A stretch of 56,430 bases of DNA from an uncultured Mediterraneibacter sp. (lineage in GTDB: Bacteria > Bacillota > Clostridia > Lachnospirales > Lachnospiraceae): the NCBI GenBank assembly GCA_944375765.1, contig CALWAR010000019.1:1-56430 (forward strand). Reading direction: 5' to 3'. A program made the translations under genes and the position numbers. Under the pieces are notes generated by a model. The model saw only the letters and a list, made by a program, of their open reading frames with translations. It was not told the DNA's origin and made no database searches. Position 1 is the first letter of the stretch, and the number at the start of each line of letters is the position of its first letter. Shown piece by piece: positions 1 through 8,812 of this stretch.

Positions 1-118
1 TGTATAGATGGTTTTTCGTCAATTCCATTATACCAAACGGGACAGGTTTATGCCTTTTTTATTGGCTGAAATATTGAATTTTCAAGGTTCAACACACCGT
101 ATTGGTGTGGGAAGTTTT
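1..118. mobile_element. Probable mobile-element end abutting the sialidase gene
   Basis: These bases do not continue the sialidase frame, which hits a stop exactly where homology to the family should continue. Next to the junction is a short hairpin (CACACC, 5-base loop, GGTGTG at about 92-108) followed by GGAAGTTTTAG. A subterminal hairpin with a G-rich flank resembles IS200/IS605-type ends, and the minus strand has TTAAC at the boundary, the kind of short target these elements use. No transposase is visible in the few bases present. The element type is inference; that foreign sequence interrupts the gene is better supported. Confidence 0.4.
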
Positions 119-1928
119 AGTTAATAACTGAAAGCTGGGTTCCATAGGACGTAGTCGAAATACCTGATACCGGTTTTTCTACAGACCATGTGACTCCGCC
201 ATCTATGCTTGTCCGTTCCGCAATATATCCTCCGCTTGTCCTTACAAACGCCTTTAAACTCCCATCCGGCATTTCTACAATCTGAGCTTCTGCCGTAGAA
301 CCCGTACTTGAATCATCAGCCGCTGAGTACGCCCATGTGCCGCCGCCATCATCACTGTAGATAACGCCAAATCCTGCCAATGTGACACTATAAACCGGTA
401 CGATCAGGCGGCCTTTATATTTACCATTCTCAATCTGGATTCCTGCGCCCGGCCCGGTAATGAGCAGCTTCTCAGAATCACTTTTCAATGTGTTTAAAAG
501 CTGCAGAGAAGACCACGTTTCTCCTTCATCATCGCTGTAGACCATTCCCAAATAGCAGGTTGGATAAACTTTAAAATAAGAATCCCTGTAGAAGACATTC
601 ATTGCAACGTCAACATCCGTCTGAATTTCATTCAATGCCGAACCGTTTATCTCTACGCTATACTGCTTTACCGTTAATGGTACTCCATTATGAAGCACTT
701 CAAAATCTTCATTGATTGTATATTCTGTAGGCGTATCAGTTATATCATCATAGATAATACCATTTTCTCTCACAGAATAGTTGTATGCAGAGCTTGAATC
801 TTCATGCCAGCGCAACTTCAGATATTGTTTACCATCAATCGTCTTGTATCCGTTACCGACAGATGCATTGGAAGATCCAATCCCGGCCGGCATCACATCC
901 GCGAACATATACAGGCGTTCAGATTCTGAATCCTGTACCAGAACCGAGTCAATAAACGAAGCGCTTCCCTGAATTTGCAGATCTCTCAGCCCTGTTTCAG
1001 TCGGCCAGTCAACCCGCTGTGCTTCATAATCGTCAAAGCATAATGGAAGCACCGGATCAGACCATGTTTCACCATTATCTGTGCTGCGTGAAAAAGCGAT
1101 ATCGATATTGCTTTTTGAATCATGAGTACCTCCATATCGTGCATCAGCCGATGCAACGATCGTTCCGCTTTTTAAAGTAAGTAGTGCAGGGATACGGAAA
1201 TAATTTGAAATTGTACTATCTGAATCATTAAAAATCAATCTTCCGTATCTTGTATCCGAAGTCGCGCTTATAAGTTCATCATCTGAAAGTACCTCGTTTG
1301 TAATCTGTACCGTCTCGATATTACCGGCAAACGGATATGCAACTGAACCGCTCCGGACTGTTCCGCCTAAACTGACCGTATCCACTCCATATATGTCGCT
1401 GATAAACTTATAATCATCTACGCTAAGCGTCGTGATCAGCTGTCCGTTGGCAAATAATTTATAAGTTCTTTCTGCCGAGTCCGCTTTAAAAGCGATAGTG
1501 TTCACGGCCGGTTCTCCCAAATATGTATTCCGTACAGAGGACGCCCTGCTGTCTGTATATTTAAATTCTGAGTCTGTATTGCGCAGCTCAAAACCAAGCG
1601 TCCCGGTCGGTGTAATATAAATATGGAAATGCCGGTCCTGATTTCCATTTGTGCTGTTAGACACACTAAATAGCGACTGATACGCCCCAGTGCCTGTAGA
1701 TTGATAAGTAATAACTATTGTCCCCTGATCAAGCCCTAATACAGTGCTGCCAGCAGGGTCTGATGTCAGATCATATACGCTCCCAGATGTGACCGGAATA
1801 TCCTGCCTTTGTATTAAAGCAGCCGCCGGTATTTCGCCTGACCCGGCGGCGAATACCGGAATAGCTGTGCCCGTCAGGATAGCTGCCATGACCATCACAG
1901 ATAAAATTCTTCTTATAATTCTCCTCAT
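117..1928 (-). pseudogene. nanH: Intramolecular trans-sialidase (CBM40 + GH33), 3'-truncated
   Basis: Family role: a secreted sialidase that cleaves alpha2,3-sialyl ends of mucin and releases 2,7-anhydro-Neu5Ac. The 603-residue product has a signal peptide (about 1-28, ending VFAA), a concanavalin-like CBM40 domain (about 45-220), then the propeller: FRIP with Arg245, Asp270, four Asp boxes (about 281, 465, 525, 574), an inserted beta domain (about 370-460), Thr545, Glu547 and Arg563. These sit a constant 12 residues before the positions I recall for the R. gnavus enzyme (R257, D282, T557, E559, R575). The protein stops after SVIN, at the equivalent of residue 615 of about 723, so the third arginine and the tyrosine nucleophile are missing. 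Probably inactive unless the rest lies elsewhere. It is last in the nan operon. Confidence 0.85.
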
Positions 1929-1995
1929 CCTATGTGCTCACCTCTTTCAAAATATAATGTGTCTCCAGGTTACGCAGCTCCATTCATAATCCCTG

Positions 1996-3114
1996 TTATT
2001 TACTGCCAGTAATCTCCGATATGTCAACTTTACGATTTTCAAAAAGCGAGAGCGTTGCCGCATCTGCCGTTGCGATCGCTGAACGCGCCGCCTCGCCGTT
2101 CATCAGTGGTTTAAACTCATCGGAAATCGGATCTCCATGCAGTACGCTGTTGAAAAATCTCATTTCCTCTTTCATGATGCTGTGCAGCCACATGGGCGGT
2201 TTCTTCCCCGGATGACCATACTGGATCGCTCCATCCATCTCTGTGCTGTGATAAATACGCGTTCTGTCCTCGTCTATCTCCTTATTGGCATGTACACAAT
2301 AATGTTCTTCCGTTCCGTCGGCTAACTTTACAGTCATACCTACATTACACATATCAATACGGATCACACCTTTTGTGCCTTCTATTAATACATAGTGTTC
2401 CGGCCAATGAAAAGCAGAGCCATATTCGCAGATTCCATAAGTGTTATTGCCGAACTCCAGGCTGAGGAACAGCATATCATCCTCATCGCCAAATTCTTCT
2501 CCGCGATGCGCAACATTTCCGCCGGTCATAGTCACCCTTGTTGCAGGTCCCATGATAAACTGAATACAATCCAGCTCATGGATGTGATGGTATAAATGTC
2601 CTCCTGACTTTTCCCGGATCTTTTTCCAGCTGATGGTCGGCTGCGGTTCTTCCCAGCCGTTTCTCGCCGAGTGCGCATACAGCACCTTTCCGATTTTCCC
2701 TTCAGCTATAAATTTCTTGGCTCTTCGCACTCCCTCAAAGAAGTTCATGACATGCCCTGCCATAAAGACAACTCCATTTTCTTTGCATGTTGTCACCATC
2801 TCATCGCAATCCGCATAAGAAAGGGCGATCGGCTTTTCGCAAAACACATTTTTTTTATGACGGGCCGCAGTTAAAACAGGTTCCTTATGTAAATAATTCG
2901 GCGACGCTACAATTAATGCGTCGACATCTTCTCTCGCGCATAACGTATCAAGGTCCGTTTCTACACTGCATCCCAGTTCCTGAGCTATTTTTTCTGCGTT
3001 ATCAGGATCATAAACCGCAACAATTTTTGCATCTTCCTGTTGTGACATGATCCTTCCAAGTTCCGCTCCAAAATATCCTGTTCCGACAATTGCATAGCCA
3101 ATTATTTTTCCCAT
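1996..3114 (-). CDS. nanOx: Gfo/Idh/MocA oxidoreductase, probable 2,7-anhydro-Neu5Ac oxidoreductase (NanOx)
   Basis: A 372-residue NAD-dependent oxidoreductase of the Gfo/Idh/MocA family. It has an N-terminal Rossmann motif GTGYFG (11-16), the family EKP motif with Lys94, and a C-terminal substrate domain with a histidine-rich HLYHHIHELD stretch. In R. gnavus the gene beside the trans-sialidase encodes NanOx, which converts imported 2,7-anhydro-Neu5Ac to Neu5Ac in the cytoplasm by a transient oxidation-reduction. Here the gene sits between the permease gene and the sialidase gene, which is the main reason for the specific call; the fold alone would only say sugar dehydrogenase. A Neu5Ac lyase (NanA) and kinase would have to be encoded elsewhere. 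Confidence 0.75.
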   Translation of the reverse strand: MGKIIGYAIVGTGYFGAELGRIMSQQEDAKIVAVYDPDNAEKIAQELGCSVETDLDTLCAREDVDALIVASPNYLHKEPVLTAARHKKNVFCEKPIALSYADCDEMVTTCKENGVVFMAGHVMNFFEGVRRAKKFIAEGKIGKVLYAHSARNGWEEPQPTISWKKIREKSGGHLYHHIHELDCIQFIMGPATRVTMTGGNVAHRGEEFGDEDDMLFLSLEFGNNTYGICEYGSAFHWPEHYVLIEGTKGVIRIDMCNVGMTVKLADGTEEHYCVHANKEIDEDRTRIYHSTEMDGAIQYGHPGKKPPMWLHSIMKEEMRFFNSVLHGDPISDEFKPLMNGEAARSAIATADAATLSLFENRKVDISEITGSK

Positions 3115-3142
3115 AAAAATATCTCCTCTTTACTCTTTACTT

Positions 3143-3970
3143 TTATTTCACTGCTCCCTCAGACAATCCTCCTGACAGTTTGTTCTGGATCAGACAGAAG
3201 AAAACGATCGAGGGAATAACCACAATTGCACATGCTGCCATTAGCGCTCCCCAATCCATTATGTCCGCAGCCTGTAATGTTTTAACCGCAACTGAGATAG
3301 TGGTTTTATCAGAGCTGCTCATCAATATCATAGAATATAGATACTCATTCCATGCATTTATAAATACGTAAATAGCTGTAGAAACTATTCCCGGCGACAC
3401 CAGCGGCAGGACAATCCGGACAAAGACCTGTATTTTATTTGCTCCGTCTATCCTTCCGGCTTCTTCTATCCCTATGGGGACAGTTTTAAAAAAGCCGACC
3501 AGCATCCAGACAGCGTAAGGAACGCTGAAAGAAAGATATACCAGCACAAGACCAATACGGGTGTTTGTCAGATTGATCATACGCATAACCATTGCATAAG
3601 GAATGACAAGCATAATGGACGGAAACATATAAGTTGTAACGAGAACCTTGGTCATCATATCCCCCAGTTTCGGGAAAAAACGCACGATGCCATATGCCGC
3701 CAAAGAAGAGATTATAATGGCGATCAGTGTTGTGCTTACCGCGATGATCAGACTGTTTCTGATATTGATCGTAAATTTCAGCCCAAATAGAACGGTGTTA
3801 AAATTCTCCAGCGTCCATTCGGTTGGCAGGAATCTGGTTGGATTATTTAACATATCGCTGCTGTTTTTAAATGCAGTGATCAGTAGCCACGCCAGAGGAA
3901 AGACCGCGCAGATTGATAAAATTATCAAATAGAAATGAGAGATAACATTTCCAAATTTTATTTTCTTCAT
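3143..3970 (-). CDS. Carbohydrate ABC transporter permease (MalG/CUT1 type), nan operon
   Basis: A 275-residue inner-membrane permease with about six hydrophobic segments and the cytoplasmic EAA loop (EAGRIDGANKIQVF, followed by a proline-rich LPLVSPG) that contacts the ATPase. Its start directly abuts the stop of the upstream permease gene, so the two are co-translated. With its partner and the binding protein it forms a CUT1-type importer. By position next to NanOx and the trans-sialidase, the cargo is probably 2,7-anhydro-Neu5Ac or sialic acid. No ATPase gene is in the operon, as is usual for CUT1 systems in Firmicutes that share a common MsmK/UgpC-like ATPase. Confidence 0.85.
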   Translation of the reverse strand: MKKIKFGNVISHFYLIILSICAVFPLAWLLITAFKNSSDMLNNPTRFLPTEWTLENFNTVLFGLKFTINIRNSLIIAVSTTLIAIIISSLAAYGIVRFFPKLGDMMTKVLVTTYMFPSIMLVIPYAMVMRMINLTNTRIGLVLVYLSFSVPYAVWMLVGFFKTVPIGIEEAGRIDGANKIQVFVRIVLPLVSPGIVSTAIYVFINAWNEYLYSMILMSSSDKTTISVAVKTLQAADIMDWGALMAACAIVVIPSIVFFCLIQNKLSGGLSEGAVK

Positions 3971-4894
3971 CTATTTTCCCTCCTTCTCCCAGCGGGCAAT
4001 GACAATAAAATACAGAACACTTATTATGACCAGGAATAAGAGCAGAAGAATCGAAGCTGCCGAAGCGCGCCCTACCATCCTGCTTGTCCACCCCAGTTCA
4101 TATATGTAAACAGGCATTGTTCTGCTGACTCCGGACGGACCGCCCGCCGTCGTCATAAAGATAATGTCGAAGTTATTAAATACCCAAATCGTACGCAATA
4201 CAACTAACAGGCCGACAACGACTTTGATATGAGGTATCGTGATATATGCAAACGACTGTAATGCATTGGCTCCGTCAATTTTGGCAGCTTCATACTGATC
4301 CTGCGGCACTGTCTGTAATGATGCATATACATTAACCATGATCATCGGCGCGCCAAACCATATATTGATACAGATCAATGTTGGCAGCACCAGGTTCGGA
4401 TCACTTAAAAACTGCACCATATTGTCCGTCAGCCCCAACTGTACCAGAAGCGCCGGTATAAATCCCTGTATCCCGTTGAGCATCCAGTCCCAGACTAATG
4501 CAATAGCAATTGACGGAAATGCCCATGGGATGATCATACATATACGGTATATTGTACGCGGAACAGCCATTTTAATTTTGTTTAATGCCAACGCCCCTGT
4601 AAAGCCAACTAAAATCTGACCGATCAGGCTGAAAAACGTCCATTTAAGCGTCGTAGTAAACGCTCTGATAAAGTCAGGATCTGACAGGATATTAATATAG
4701 TTTTCCAGTCCGATGAAATCTGCGCTCTGACTGATCAGAGTCTTATCAGTAAAACTATAATAAGAAGTGGAAAACAGTGGATATATCAACAGGCATAATA
4801 CTACCAGCATAGCCGGCATAACAAAAAGCCAACGTACCCTGTCTTTTTTCCCCGTCTCAGGGCGAAACGATGATTTCGTAACAGATTTGCTCAA
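3971..4894 (-). CDS. Carbohydrate ABC transporter permease (MalF/CUT1 type), nan operon
   Basis: A 307-residue permease with a basic cytoplasmic N-terminus, six likely membrane helices and an EAA loop (EAAKIDGANALQSF, then YITIPHIK). The start appears to be TTG at 4894, with GGAGG about 10 bases upstream. It pairs with the following MalG-type permease and takes substrate from the lipoprotein encoded upstream. A long stem-loop lies in the 188-base gap between the binding-protein gene and this gene. Substrate assignment (2,7-anhydro-Neu5Ac or Neu5Ac) is inferred from operon content only. Confidence 0.85.
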   Translation of the reverse strand: MSKSVTKSSFRPETGKKDRVRWLFVMPAMLVVLCLLIYPLFSTSYYSFTDKTLISQSADFIGLENYINILSDPDFIRAFTTTLKWTFFSLIGQILVGFTGALALNKIKMAVPRTIYRICMIIPWAFPSIAIALVWDWMLNGIQGFIPALLVQLGLTDNMVQFLSDPNLVLPTLICINIWFGAPMIMVNVYASLQTVPQDQYEAAKIDGANALQSFAYITIPHIKVVVGLLVVLRTIWVFNNFDIIFMTTAGGPSGVSRTMPVYIYELGWTSRMVGRASAASILLLLFLVIISVLYFIVIARWEKEGK

Positions 4895-4919
4895 CTCCGT
4901 ATCCTCCCTTGTTATATTA

Positions 4920-5048
4920 ACAGGCTCTCAAAACCTGCTCTTTCCTCCGCTTATGGAGTCACGGCTTTACAACCCGCCGCATATTTCAGATTCTCTGTAT
5001 TGTTGCAGGAATTTTAAAGGCGGCAGATTCAGGGTTCTGAGAGCCTGT
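4920..5048 (-). promoter_or_regulatory. Large intergenic stem-loop between binding-protein and permease genes
   Basis: Arms at 4920-4937 and 5030-5048 are nearly perfect inverted copies (ACAGGCTCTCAAAACCTG against CAGGGTTCTGAGAGCCTGT), with a second inner CCGCC/GGCGG pairing. There is no long T run, so it is not a simple terminator. Its place just after the binding-protein gene fits an RNA structure that protects the upstream message and lowers permease expression, a known arrangement in binding-protein operons. Confidence 0.6.
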
Positions 5049-5082
5049 ATCTCGTTTTTCTGTATCTTTTCCGGCTATTTTT

Positions 5083-6435
5083 TTAGTTTATCATCGTCTC
5101 AAATATCTCATTGAGTTCATCTTCCGCATTCTGTGCCGCGGTCTCCACATCTGTTCCATTCGTGATGATATCCTGGAACATCTCCTCTATCACTCCCTGA
5201 GAGGTCAGATAACTTGCCTGCACGCTCGCCCCGTGTTCAAACCCGATCGCATGTCCGTTTTCAACAGCCGTCTGGATCACATCAAGTTCCTCGCCAAACT
5301 GCTGGATCGTCTCGTTGTTCAGATAATCTTCATTTTCAGCAATATCGCTTAAGGACGGCAACATACCTACCGGTACTGAGTGAATAAAATCAATATAATT
5401 CTCATCTTCATAGAGGAACTCAATGAAAGCCTCGCAAATTTCCGGATGTTCCGAATTTTCCCATACGACCAGCGGAATATGGGATACCTCAGCGCTGTAT
5501 ATCGGATCATCCGCATTGACACGCGGAAGCGCAGCACAGCTTATATCGTCTGCTATTTCCGGCGTGTTGCTTTCCACACCGCTGATCATAAATCCCGAAT
5601 TAAAATCAAAAGCCGTTGTTCCCTGATAGAATAATGTCGCATGATCATTCACAGTATAATTGATCGTCTCTTCAGGCGAACAGTTCTCATATACATCAAG
5701 CCAGAAATTAATACCGTCGATCGCTTCCTGACTCGTTATGTTGGCTGTCAGATCGTCATTGAGAAGGCTTCCTCCTGCACCGACCACATAGAAGTTCAGA
5801 TATCTCGCGCTTAGCAGATCATTAGGGCTGCATGAAAATGCTGCGCCATATGTTCCATTCTCTGTAAGTGCAACAGCCGCATCATAAAACTCATCCCACG
5901 TCTGCGGCACTTCGAGTCCCGCATTTTCCAGAAGATCCGTACGGTACCACATCACCTGCGCATGCGAATAGTATGGTACGCCATATGTAGCGTCATCTGC
6001 CGTCATATCTGCCAATGCGTTTTGAGAGAACCTGTCACGTCCGATATTATCTATCATATCGTCTACCGGTCTGATGACGCCTGCATTTTCCATTTCAATC
6101 ACTTCGCCGGTTCCCTGCGCCGTACTCATATCCGGCAAGTCGCCGGTTGTAATACCTGCATTCCACCTGGTGTTAAAATCCCCCCAGGAGAAAGTCTCAA
6201 TGCTGATTGTCACACCTGGATTTGCCTCCATAAATTTATCCGCTGCTTCCTGAATCGCGTCCATACGCGCGCCCTGTGTAAAGGAATGCCAGAATGTGAT
6301 ATCGCCTTCCAGCTCGCCTCCTGCGGCTTCTGACGATCCGTCGGACGATGAAGAAGGTGCTCCGCCGCATCCGGCCAACAGGGAAATCACTATGGTACTG
6401 GCTAAGAGAGTTTGTAATAATTTTTGTTTTTTCAT
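5083..6435 (-). CDS. Sugar ABC transporter substrate-binding lipoprotein, nan operon
   Basis: A 450-residue extracytoplasmic solute-binding protein of the CUT1 (MalE-like) family. The signal peptide ends in a lipobox LLAGC with Cys23, so the mature protein is lipid-anchored. A Ser/Gly/Glu-rich linker follows, then a two-lobed binding protein beginning GDITFWHSFTQG. The ATG at 6435 is preferred because GGAGG lies 8 bases upstream. As first gene of the operon, ahead of two permeases, NanOx and the trans-sialidase, it is the likely receptor for 2,7-anhydro-Neu5Ac (R. gnavus has an equivalent specific for that sugar). The specificity is inference. Confidence 0.85.
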   Translation of the reverse strand: MKKQKLLQTLLASTIVISLLAGCGGAPSSSSDGSSEAAGGELEGDITFWHSFTQGARMDAIQEAADKFMEANPGVTISIETFSWGDFNTRWNAGITTGDLPDMSTAQGTGEVIEMENAGVIRPVDDMIDNIGRDRFSQNALADMTADDATYGVPYYSHAQVMWYRTDLLENAGLEVPQTWDEFYDAAVALTENGTYGAAFSCSPNDLLSARYLNFYVVGAGGSLLNDDLTANITSQEAIDGINFWLDVYENCSPEETINYTVNDHATLFYQGTTAFDFNSGFMISGVESNTPEIADDISCAALPRVNADDPIYSAEVSHIPLVVWENSEHPEICEAFIEFLYEDENYIDFIHSVPVGMLPSLSDIAENEDYLNNETIQQFGEELDVIQTAVENGHAIGFEHGASVQASYLTSQGVIEEMFQDIITNGTDVETAAQNAEDELNEIFETMIN

Positions 6436-6754
6436 AACTGTGCCTCCTGTTTTCATTACAAAGAAATAATATCGTCCCAACTATCAGGCAGTATATGATT
6501 TCTTCCTCCGGGCCCAGTTATTTTCAGAAAGAAACGGTATCTGGCAATAATATGTTGGAGATTCTTCCTTTGCATGATCAAAAAATATATACGTTGTATA
6601 AGTATTTTATAAAATCTCTCTAAACACTGCCAGTATAAGAAACAGCCAAAAATATAAAAATACGCTCAATTTACATCTGTTTTATTATAAATCGATGCTG
6701 ATTTTAATTAACTGCTGACATATTTGCATATCGCAGCAGATCATATCAGCCTTT
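6436..6754 (-). promoter_or_regulatory. AT-rich promoter region of the nan operon
   Basis: No gene is seen in this gap. On the minus strand there is a good -10 hexamer TATAAT (6684-6689) with only a weak -35 17 bases upstream, and a 12-bp palindrome ATTTTATAAAAT (6604-6615) downstream of it that could be an operator. The exact start site cannot be chosen from sequence alone. Confidence 0.4.
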
Positions 6755-7180
6755 TTACCACCCCTGAAAGAAAAAGAGGCACGCTCCCAGTCCTTTTCCT
6801 ACGGCCAGGCTCACGACCAAGACCGTCATATATCTGACGATCCTGGCCCGCCTCATAAAGACCGGGAATACGTTTAGTATCTCTGCAAGCGCCATCGCCC
6901 AGCATCCGGTGAATATCCCGGCAAATATCCCGAATATGCCAAGCCCCGCGTTTCCTGCCGGTACTCCGATGCCGAACACATATATGAGATTTCCCAGGAT
7001 GCCGCCCAAAGCCGTACAGTCTTCATAAAAAAGTATCTTTTCCCCTGTGTGAGTCCTGTCGGCAAAATCTGCGATCACTCCAAGCTCCACTATGAACGCA
7101 AAGAGACCGCCCGCCACAGCGACTCCCGCGCTAAGTCCGACGATCCCCAGAAATATCTGCTGCACCCACTCCGCCCACAT
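6755..7180 (-). CDS. spoVAB: Stage V sporulation protein AB
   Basis: A 141-residue integral membrane protein with four to five hydrophobic segments, matching SpoVAB (about 141 residues in Bacillus). SpoVA proteins help move dipicolinic acid into the forespore and act in germination. Start ATG at 7180 is chosen because AGGAGAGGAG lies just upstream and the protein then begins MWAEWVQQ as in the family. This start lies 50 bases inside the end of spoVAA, so the two are overlapping and coupled. No spoVAC, spoVAD or spoVAE follows; the next genes belong to the nan operon. Confidence 0.88.
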   Translation of the reverse strand: MWAEWVQQIFLGIVGLSAGVAVAGGLFAFIVELGVIADFADRTHTGEKILFYEDCTALGGILGNLIYVFGIGVPAGNAGLGIFGIFAGIFTGCWAMALAEILNVFPVFMRRARIVRYMTVLVVSLAVGKGLGACLFFFQGW

Positions 7181-7805
7181 CGATCTCCTCTCCTTTCCTG
7201 TCCGAATTTTCGATGAGTGTCGTCTGAATGTCATTTTCATACAGCCTCATCTGGATCTCCATAGGAGTCGGGTCTACGGTAAACCGTTTCTTTCCGAAAT
7301 GATTAAAGAAGATCAGTATCCCTGCAGTAACGCCGACAGAATATGTGACCTCCAGAACGGTAATACTGTTCGTACTCTCCCCGGTAACGAACTCATATAT
7401 CTGTCCAAAGAGTTTCGTCACATCCACGTCGTTGTTGAACGCCATGATCGAGAATGCCGCCCCGAAGAACGTAACTGCCGCCACGAATGCCGTTTTCGCA
7501 ATATGCCATGCAAGCGCAGGCGTTTTCTGATCCTCATATGTCACTATGATGTCCTGCTCTCCCATGTTCTGGACGTCGAGAGACGGACATACCTCATGAA
7601 TGCGTCCGATGATCTTCAATATAGACACCACGCATCTTTGCCGTCCTGATTTTTTAAATTTCAGCAGCTTCAAAGATCTGATCTTCGCCAGGACAGCTCT
7701 GTCTGTACACTCCATGCTCAGCAGGTCTCCGAGCGTCACATCCGGTTTTGTGACCTCTACGTCGCGGCTGCCTTTGATATAGAGTGTTCCTTTTTCAGAC
7801 GCCAT
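7131..7805 (-). CDS. spoVAA: Stage V sporulation protein AA
   Basis: A 224-residue protein with a soluble N-terminal part (about 1-115) and two or more membrane segments (about 118-140 and 165-185), the layout of SpoVAA, involved in dipicolinic acid handling during spore formation. Start ATG at 7805 has GGGGAG about 8 bases upstream and overlaps the end of the preceding small gene by 11 bases. The C-terminal tail is acidic then Gly-rich and overlaps spoVAB by 50 bases. The gene is in the spoIIA-sigF transcription unit, so forespore (sigma-F or sigma-G) expression is likely. Confidence 0.88.
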   Translation of the reverse strand: MASEKGTLYIKGSRDVEVTKPDVTLGDLLSMECTDRAVLAKIRSLKLLKFKKSGRQRCVVSILKIIGRIHEVCPSLDVQNMGEQDIIVTYEDQKTPALAWHIAKTAFVAAVTFFGAAFSIMAFNNDVDVTKLFGQIYEFVTGESTNSITVLEVTYSVGVTAGILIFFNHFGKKRFTVDPTPMEIQMRLYENDIQTTLIENSDRKGEEIDVGGVGAADISGDRRT

Positions 7806-8016
7806 GACCAAACTCCCCGTCTTCCCGGGGCTTCGTCCCGTCTGAAGTATTCTCACAGGCAGAGCGCGTCCCGGTCTCCTGCTCCCCATTTTCAATCAGA
7901 AATCCTTCTTCTGCCTGTCCCCGGGAAGTGCTGAGTTCATAGATGATCCCGATCATCACTGCCGCCAGCACGACAACGAGCAGGCAGATCCATATCTTCT
8001 TTCTGCCGTCTTCCAT
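7795..8016 (-). CDS. Small single-pass membrane protein between sigF and spoVAA
   Basis: A 73-residue protein of unknown function. Start ATG at 8016 has AGGTGA upstream. It has a short basic N-terminus, one strong hydrophobic segment (about residues 8-26, IWICLLVVVLAAVMIGIIY) and a hydrophilic, acidic C-terminal half. It lies between sigF and spoVAA on the same strand and overlaps spoVAA by 11 bases, so it is translated together with the sporulation genes. This position argues that it is real and sporulation-linked. I do not recognise a family. Confidence 0.65.
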   Translation of the reverse strand: MEDGRKKIWICLLVVVLAAVMIGIIYELSTSRGQAEEGFLIENGEQETGTRSACENTSDGTKPREDGEFGHGV

Positions 8017-8095
8017 CTTTTTCACCTGTCCTTTCACATCTTCTCATATGTTAGTATCTGACATTATCCCGGGATTATACATGCTGAGACGGGAT

Positions 8096-8812
8096 TCATG
8101 ATCCTCTTCGTCTTAAATCCGCCATGATCCGCTTTTCCATCCTTGACACCTGGACCTGCGAGATCCCCATCATCCTGCCCACTTCCGACTGTGTCTTATC
8201 CGCGAAATATCTCAGATAGATCAGACGTCTTTCTTCCGTATTCAATGATTCCAGCAGTTGTTTCAATACGATGCGGTCAAGGATCTTCTCCTCCCGTCTC
8301 TCTTTTTCCTCGATTTTGTCAAGGAGACGTATCTCGCTGCCTTCTTTCTGGTGGATCGGGCGGTAGATGGAATCTACCTCCGTACCGGCTTCCATCGCCT
8401 GTACCAGCTCTTCTTTCTCCACTCCGAGTTCCTCGGAAAGTTCTTCCACAGTAGGCTCTCTTCCAAGTTCCCCTGTGAGGCGCTCTCCCACCTGCAGACT
8501 CTTATAGGAAAGTTCTTTCAGTGTCCTGCTGACTTTTATCATGCCGTCGTCCCGCAGGAACCGCCTGATCTCACCGGAGATCATAGGAATGGCATAGGTC
8601 GAGAACTTCACGTCATAGGAGAGGTCGAACTTATCTATCGCTTTCAAAAGACCTATGCTTCCGATCTGGAACAGATCTTCTTTCTCTGCTCCCCGACCGT
8701 GAAAACGCTTCACGACACACCATATAAGTCCTACGTTTTCCTCTACGAGCTGTTCTCTGGCTTCTTTATCTCCGTCGTGTGATTTCCTTATCAAAGCGAT
8801 CGTGTGGTCCAT
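8096..8812 (-). CDS. sigF: RNA polymerase sporulation sigma factor F
   Basis: A 238-residue sigma-70 family protein with region 2 (about 20-90, DLFQIGSIGLLKAIDKFD and RRFLRDDG), region 3 (about 95-150) and region 4 with a helix-turn-helix (about 190-235, QSEVGRMMGISQVQVSRME). It is the first forespore-specific sigma factor and is held inactive by SpoIIAB. The start overlaps the end of spoIIAB by 22 bases, as expected for the tricistronic spoIIA operon. Length is close to the Bacillus protein (255). Confidence 0.95.
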   Translation of the reverse strand: MDHTIALIRKSHDGDKEAREQLVEENVGLIWCVVKRFHGRGAEKEDLFQIGSIGLLKAIDKFDLSYDVKFSTYAIPMISGEIRRFLRDDGMIKVSRTLKELSYKSLQVGERLTGELGREPTVEELSEELGVEKEELVQAMEAGTEVDSIYRPIHQKEGSEIRLLDKIEEKERREEKILDRIVLKQLLESLNTEERRLIYLRYFADKTQSEVGRMMGISQVQVSRMEKRIMADLRRRGS

